Below, piece after piece: positions 59,621 through 64,000 of a DNA stretch of 64,000 nucleotides. Location of the stretch: positions 1 through 64,000 of the forward strand of contig SVPR01000010.1 of the NCBI GenBank assembly GCA_015065785.1, in the 5' to 3' direction. Source of the DNA: Oscillospiraceae bacterium. Its GTDB lineage: Bacteria; Bacillota; Clostridia; Oscillospirales; Acutalibacteraceae. The position numbers were made by a program, and so were the translations under genes. The first letter of the stretch is position 1. The number at the start of each line of letters is the position of its first letter. Below the pieces are notes generated by a model, which ran no database searches, was not told the origin of the DNA, and saw only the letters and a list, made by a program, of their open reading frames with translations.

Positions 59621-60518
59621 GCTTATTGCCACAGAAGAGGTTGAGGGCTTCAGAATAGATAAAGCAATTGCTGTACTTTATGGTGATTTATCAAGAAGTG
59701 CAGTACAAAATCTCTTGGAAGAAAAGAAGATTTTATTAAACGGCAAGGTGGCTAAAAAAAGCGAAAGTGTAAAGTCGGGCGACACATTAAATGTAGAAAT
59801 TCCTGACCCTAAAACACTTTCTCTTGAGCCACAAAATATACCACTCGAAATTCCTTACGAGGATGAATATTTACTTGTAGTAAATAAGCCAAAAGGTATG
59901 GTGGTACACCCGGCAGCAGGCAATTACGACAAAACTCTCGTTAACGCACTTCTTTATCATTGTGGCGATTCTCTTTCGGGAATCAATGGCGTAATCCGTC
60001 CAGGTATTGTACATAGGATAGATAAAGATACAAGCGGACTTTTAGTTGTTGCAAAAAATGACCTTGCACACATAGGTTTAGCTGAGCAGATTAAAGACCA
60101 TTCCTTTAAAAGAGAATACAGAACAGTAATTGTAGGTAATATCAAAGACGATAAAGGAACTATTAATTTGCCAATAGGCAGACATCCTGTTGACAGAAAA
60201 AAGCAAACAGTTACAGACAAAAACTCCAGAGAAGCAATAACTCATTATGAGGTTCTTGAACGCTTTAATGGTTTTACATTTTTAAGAGTAATTTTAGAAA
60301 CAGGCAGAACGCACCAGATAAGAGTGCATTTTTCACACAGAGGCACACCTGTTGCAGGTGATGCAGTTTATGGTAATCCGAAGAAAACTTATGGTTTAGA
60401 AGGTCAATGCCTTCACGCAGCAGTGTTAGGCTTTGTTCACCCTATAACGCACGAATATTTAGAATTTTCATCTGATTTACCTGATTATTTCAAAGACTTT
60501 TTAAGGAGAATCAAATAA
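59607..60518 (+). CDS. rluD: RluD-type 23S rRNA pseudouridine synthase
   Basis: A 303-residue synthase from the ATG at 59607 (GGTGG six bases upstream), inside the end of lspA. An N-terminal S4 RNA-binding domain spans about 13-75 (SRSAVQNLLEEKKILLNG in parts). The catalytic domain has VVNKPKGMVVHP, HRIDKDTSGLLV with the catalytic Asp near 145, and GRTHQIRVHF. It makes pseudouridines in 23S rRNA helix 69 if it is the true RluD; an RluC/YlyB-type specificity cannot be excluded. The lspA-rluD linkage is conserved (ylyB in Bacillus). Confidence 0.92.
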   Translation: MKVIELIATEEVEGFRIDKAIAVLYGDLSRSAVQNLLEEKKILLNGKVAKKSESVKSGDTLNVEIPDPKTLSLEPQNIPLEIPYEDEYLLVVNKPKGMVVHPAAGNYDKTLVNALLYHCGDSLSGINGVIRPGIVHRIDKDTSGLLVVAKNDLAHIGLAEQIKDHSFKREYRTVIVGNIKDDKGTINLPIGRHPVDRKKQTVTDKNSREAITHYEVLERFNGFTFLRVILETGRTHQIRVHFSHRGTPVAGDAVYGNPKKTYGLEGQCLHAAVLGFVHPITHEYLEFSSDLPDYFKDFLRRIK

Positions 60519-61351
60519 TGTCAGAGGACTATTCTAAATGGCTGGTTGTTTCCGATATTGACGGAACATTAAATAATAAAATAAGAAAGCTTCCCAAAAA
60601 GAATAAAATCAAAATCAAAGAGTATGTTGATAACGGTGGATATTTTACACTTTGTTCAGGAAGAAATCTGCAATCTTTAACACCACACTATAAAAAGCTT
60701 TCTATAGAAACACCTGCAATATTTTTAAACGGTGCAGGTATTTATGACTTTAAGACCAATAAAATGTTAAGCTTTACGGGTGTCAGTGAGGCGGCTGAAA
60801 ATGCTGTTTTGGAATGTGCTGAATTGGTGAAAAAGGCAGAGGTTTCAATTTTCACTGATGATATGATTTATCATATAAAGCCAAAAACCTTTGGTTACAT
60901 AATGTCCTGGGTAGATAATTTAGACAATACAGTTTGCAAGAGCTTTTCAGAGGTGCCTCGTGGCAAATGGGGGAAGATTATTTTCTTCGGCACACCTCAT
61001 ACATTAAAAAAGGTTTTAGAATTTTTCGGGAGAGAAGATATTAAGCCCACCTGCAACACATTCAGAAGCTCACTTTTAACAGTAGAGGTTGTAGCTAAAG
61101 ATGTTGATAAAGGTAAAGGCGTTATGCGACTTGCCGAGATATTAGGAATTGAAAAAGAAAATATCGGTGCTATTGGTGATTATTATAATGATGTGGCAAT
61201 GTTAAAAACGGTAAATCACCCGGCTTGTTGCGGTCAGGCACCTGAAGATATTAAAGCGCTGGTAGAATATGTTACTTGCCATTGTAATAAAGGTGCGGTA
61301 GCAGATTTTATAAATTATTTAGAAAACAAATATATTAAAAACGATAAATAA
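60518..61351 (+). CDS. HAD-superfamily phosphatase, Cof type
   Basis: A 277-residue HAD IIB phosphatase. Motif I is VVSDIDGTLNN (Asp near residues 11 and 13), motif II CSGRN, the cap domain lies at about 85-190, motif III is the Lys in VDKGKG and motif IV is GDYYNDVAML. Cof-type enzymes dephosphorylate sugar phosphates, PLP or FMN. Its start overlaps the rluD stop (TAATG). It precedes the transketolase genes by 15 nt, which may mean a sugar-phosphate substrate. Confidence 0.92.
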   Translation: MSEDYSKWLVVSDIDGTLNNKIRKLPKKNKIKIKEYVDNGGYFTLCSGRNLQSLTPHYKKLSIETPAIFLNGAGIYDFKTNKMLSFTGVSEAAENAVLECAELVKKAEVSIFTDDMIYHIKPKTFGYIMSWVDNLDNTVCKSFSEVPRGKWGKIIFFGTPHTLKKVLEFFGREDIKPTCNTFRSSLLTVEVVAKDVDKGKGVMRLAEILGIEKENIGAIGDYYNDVAMLKTVNHPACCGQAPEDIKALVEYVTCHCNKGAVADFINYLENKYIKNDK

Positions 61352-61366
61352 AACGGAGGGTAAAAA

Positions 61367-62209
61367 ATGGATATGAACTCTAAAAAAGAGCTTTCAGTAA
61401 TTGCTGCTAAAGTTCGTAAAGGCATTATTGAGGGTACATTCAATGCAAAGTCAGGTCATCCGGGTGGTTCATTGTCAATCGCAGAAACACTTACTTATCT
61501 TTATTTTAAAGAGATGAACATTGACCCTGAGAAGCCTGTTATGGAAGAAAGAGACCGTTTTGTTCTTTCAAAGGGTCACGCGGCACCCGCACTTTATTCA
61601 GTTATGGCACAGCGTGGATTTTTCCCTGTTGAAGACCTTAAAACACTTCGTAAGGTTGGCTCAAAATTACAAGGTCACCCAAGCATGAGATATTTAGAGG
61701 GTGTAGATATAAGCACGGGCTCACTCGGTCAGGGTATTTCTGCTGCATGTGGTATGGCTTTAGGCTCAAAGCTTAAGGGTGACACTTTCAGAGTTTATAC
61801 AATTTTAGGTGACGGCGAAATTCAGGAGGGTCAGGTATGGGAGGCTGCTATGTATGCTTCTGCTAAAAAGCTTGACAATTTAGTAGCTGTTATTGATAAT
61901 AACAATCTTCAGATTGATGGTAGCGTTGAAGAGGTTAACTCACCATATCCAATCCCTGAAAAATTCCTTGCATTCGGTTGGAATGTTATTGAGATTGATG
62001 CTCACGATTTTGACCAGATTGAAGATGCATTCAGAAAAGCTCGTGAATGTAAAGGTAAGCCAACTGCAATTGTACAAAAAAGTACAAAGGGTAAGGGCGT
62101 TTCATTTATGGAAAATCAGGTTAGCTGGCACGGCTCAGCACCTAATGCAGAGCAATATGAAGAAGCAATGAAAGAATTAGATGCTTTACTTAAGGAATTG
62201 GAGGGTTAA
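61367..62209 (+). CDS. transketolase, N-terminal (TPP-binding) subunit
   Basis: A 280-residue half-transketolase. It has FNAKSGHPGGSLSIAETL, SKGHAAPALYS, GSLGQGISAACGMALG and the TPP/Mg motif GDGEIQEGQVWEA with IDNNNLQIDG. It works with the separately encoded C-terminal subunit that begins 3 nt later. Split transketolases are normal in Clostridia and archaea, so this is not a frameshift. The pair links pentose phosphate and glycolytic pools. GGAGGGTAAAAA precedes the ATG. Confidence 0.96.
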   Translation: MDMNSKKELSVIAAKVRKGIIEGTFNAKSGHPGGSLSIAETLTYLYFKEMNIDPEKPVMEERDRFVLSKGHAAPALYSVMAQRGFFPVEDLKTLRKVGSKLQGHPSMRYLEGVDISTGSLGQGISAACGMALGSKLKGDTFRVYTILGDGEIQEGQVWEAAMYASAKKLDNLVAVIDNNNLQIDGSVEEVNSPYPIPEKFLAFGWNVIEIDAHDFDQIEDAFRKARECKGKPTAIVQKSTKGKGVSFMENQVSWHGSAPNAEQYEEAMKELDALLKELEG

Positions 62210-62212
62210 AAA

Positions 62213-63157
62213 ATGGCTGAAGTAATTAAAACTGCAACTCGTGATGCTTATGGTAAGGCGTTAGTTGAGCTTGGCGAAAAAAATAAAAATGTTGTTGTTC
62301 TTGATGCTGACTTAGCGGCGGCAACAAAAACCGGTGCTTTTAAAAAGGCTTTCCCTGAAAGATTCTTTGATACAGGTATTGCAGAGTCAAATATGATGAG
62401 CCTCGCAGGTGGTCTTGCAACAACAGGCTTTACAGTTTTTGCAAGTACATTTGCAATGTTTGCCGCTGGCAGAGCGTTTGAACAAGTAAGAAATACTATT
62501 GGCTACCCACACCTCAATGTTAAAATCGGTGCAACTCACGCAGGTATTTCAGTAGGTGAAGATGGTGCAAGTCACCAATGCTGTGAAGATATTGCTTTAA
62601 TGCGTTCAATTCCGGGTATGGTTATTATTAACCCTGCTGATGATATTGAAACAAGAGCCGCAGTGCTTGCAGCCGCAGAGCACGATGGACCTGTTTATAT
62701 GCGTTTTGGTCGTCTTGCAGTACCGAGAATATTTGATGAGGATTATAAATTCGAAATCGGTAAAGCAGTAACTCTTAAAGAGGGTACTGATGTTACAATT
62801 ATTGCAACAGGTCTTATGGTTAATGAGGCTATTGAAGCCGCAAAAGCTCTTGAAGCAGAGGGTATTTCAGCAGAGCTTATCAATATGCACACAATTAAGC
62901 CTCTTGATAAGGATGCTGTTATTAAAGCCGCAAAGAAAACAGGTTGCATTGTTACTGCAGAGGAACACAATATTATTGGCGGTTTAGGCAGTGCAGTAAG
63001 CGAGGCAGTTTGCGAAGAATGTCCTGTTCCTGTTGTCAGAGTTGGTGTTAATGATGAATTCGGTAAATCAGGTCCTGCGGTAGAATTACTTCACCTTTAC
63101 GGGCTTGATGCTGAAAATATTGTAAAACACGCTAAAATAGCAATATCTAAAAAATAA
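62213..63157 (+). CDS. transketolase, C-terminal subunit
   Basis: A 314-residue pyrimidine-binding and C-terminal subunit. It has VVVLDADLAAATKTGAFKKAFP (read in parts), FDTGIAESNMMSLAGGLA with the catalytic Glu, FASTFAMFAAGRAFEQVR, HAGISVGEDGASHQ and a C-terminal regulatory domain (TDVTIIATGLMVNEAIEAA). It forms a heterotetramer with the upstream gene product. A GAGGGTTAAAAA ribosome site lies in the end of that gene, so the two are coupled. Confidence 0.96.
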   Translation: MAEVIKTATRDAYGKALVELGEKNKNVVVLDADLAAATKTGAFKKAFPERFFDTGIAESNMMSLAGGLATTGFTVFASTFAMFAAGRAFEQVRNTIGYPHLNVKIGATHAGISVGEDGASHQCCEDIALMRSIPGMVIINPADDIETRAAVLAAAEHDGPVYMRFGRLAVPRIFDEDYKFEIGKAVTLKEGTDVTIIATGLMVNEAIEAAKALEAEGISAELINMHTIKPLDKDAVIKAAKKTGCIVTAEEHNIIGGLGSAVSEAVCEECPVPVVRVGVNDEFGKSGPAVELLHLYGLDAENIVKHAKIAISKK

Positions 63158-63170
63158 GGGGACTTTATAA

Positions 63171-64000
63171 ATGGCAAGTTCAAGATACGAAAGTGCAAAA
63201 GAGATTTACGCTTCTTTTGGAGTTGATACAGAAAAAGCGTTAGAAACTCTTTCAAAAACAAAAATTTCAATGCATTGCTGGCAAGGTGACGATATTAACG
63301 GCTTTGAGAGCAATGACGCTCTTTCAGGCGGTATTCAGGCAACCGGTAATTATCCCGGTAAAGCAAGAAACCCTGAAGAGTTAATGAACGATATTGATAA
63401 AGCATTAAAGCTTATTCCGGGTACTCACAAAATCAATCTCCACGCAATTTATGCTATTACAGATGAAAAGGTTTCCCGCGATAAATTAGAGCCAAAGCAT
63501 TTTCAAAAATGGATTGATTTTGCAAAAGAGCGTGGCTTAGGTATTGATGTTAACCCGACACTCTTTTCACATCCTTTAGCAGCAGATGGTCTTACACTTT
63601 CTCATCCTGATGAAAAGATAAGACGCTTCTGGATTGACCACTGTAAAGCAATGCGTGAAATTGGTGCATACATTGGTAAGGAATTGGGAATAACCTGTTT
63701 AAATAACATCTGGATTCCTGACGGCTATAAGGAGGTTCCTGCTGACAGATTTGGACCTCGTCAGCGTCTTAAAGAGTCGCTTGATGAAATTTTATCTGTA
63801 AAATATGATAAAAAATATCTTGTTGATTCAGTTGAATCAAAGGTATTTGGCATCGGCGTTGAATCTTACACAGTAGGCTCACACGAGTTTTATATGAACT
63901 ATGCCGCAAAAAATGATGTTATGTGCCTTCTTGATAATGGGCATTTCCATCCGACAGAGGTTTGTTCAGATAAAATTCCGTCACTTCTTTTATTCTCCGA
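63171..64000 (+). CDS. rhaA: L-rhamnose isomerase, truncated by window edge
   Basis: 277 codons from the ATG at 63171 are open to the right edge; the family length is about 415-420. It begins [21 protein letters not shown] (read in parts) and has [45 protein letters not shown] and [11 protein letters not shown], all typical of RhaA. It isomerises L-rhamnose to L-rhamnulose with Mn/Zn. GGGGACTTTATAA precedes the ATG, 13 nt after the transketolase. Further rhamnose genes (rhaB, rhaD) may follow outside. Confidence 0.95.
   Translation, partial: MASSRYESAKEIYASFGVDTEKALETLSKTKISMHCWQGDDINGFESNDALSGGIQATGNYPGKARNPEELMNDIDKALKLIPGTHKINLHAIYAITDEKVSRDKLEPKHFQKWIDFAKERGLGIDVNPTLFSHPLAADGLTLSHPDEKIRRFWIDHCKAMREIGAYIGKELGITCLNNIWIPDGYKEVPADRFGPRQRLKESLDEILSVKYDKKYLVDSVESKVFGIGVESYTVGSHEFYMNYAAKNDVMCLLDNGHFHPTEVCSDKIPSLLLFS

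Noticed and set aside
61367..63157. Transketolase broken by frameshift
   Set aside because: Both halves have their own start codon and ribosome site and match the known split form in Clostridia.
1..64000. tRNA, rRNA or prophage genes
   Set aside because: Intergenic gaps are short and no tRNA cloverleaf, rRNA, integrase or phage structural gene was recognised.

Overview
The window looks like a chromosome segment of a low-GC, Gram-positive anaerobe of class Clostridia, probably a gut Oscillospirales/Ruminococcaceae-type organism. The evidence is AT-rich DNA with AGGAGG-type ribosome sites, a YlmC/YmxH sporulation protein, SepF/DivIVA division genes, the gdpP-rplI-dnaB and mutS-mutL-miaA blocks, a split transketolase and RNase J. 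The genus is an inference; there is no rRNA in the window. I saw no tRNA, prophage, transposase or CRISPR.

Accessory part (1-12.2 kb). A metallophosphoesterase gene runs off the left edge. Next comes a self-contained restriction-modification island (about 560-4825): a small ORF and two tandem cytosine-C5 methyltransferases on +, converging on a C-protein gene and two nuclease-like ORFs on -. The C gene is preceded by tandem C-boxes, so the endonuclease side probably follows a delayed, self-regulated programme. A DUF2804 / metallophosphoesterase / GPH transporter operon and a small tyrosine phosphatase follow, then a membrane-bound XRE regulator with a palindromic operator. At 10.86-11.19 kb lies a complete type I toxin-antitoxin locus: a 31-residue holin-like toxin and an antisense RNA with consensus promoter and terminator. 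An AIM24 protein closes the region.

12.2-28.8 kb is mainly on the minus strand. A two-component system, an ABC ATPase, two FtsX-type permeases and a membrane-anchored surface protein form one sensory/transport unit, with the same 15-bp motif before the regulator gene and before the ABC operon. A DUF3048 lipoprotein, a polytopic membrane protein, dinB (with LexA-like boxes), ylmC, YitT, a DUF3267 protein and rnhA follow. Intergenic mosaics of 7-bp tandem repeats and short palindromes occur at 26.3, 28.2 and 43.5 kb.

28.8-46.6 kb. A nucleotidyltransferase/phosphomutase-like fusion precedes the housekeeping run rnj, gdpP, rplI, dnaB, tilS, hpt, ftsH. After it come a MNT/HEPN toxin-antitoxin pair, a DUF4304 protein, thiN, a COG2426 membrane protein, a pyrophosphatase-like/NUDIX fusion and a double-length ThyX.

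46.9-64 kb is a dense plus-strand block: a lysophospholipase-like hydrolase, miaB (without TRAM domain), ylbF with a Cys-rich tail, mutS, mutL, miaA, a HlyD-like protein, ylmE, sepF, divIVA, lspA, rluD-type synthase, a HAD phosphatase, both transketolase halves and the start of L-rhamnose isomerase.
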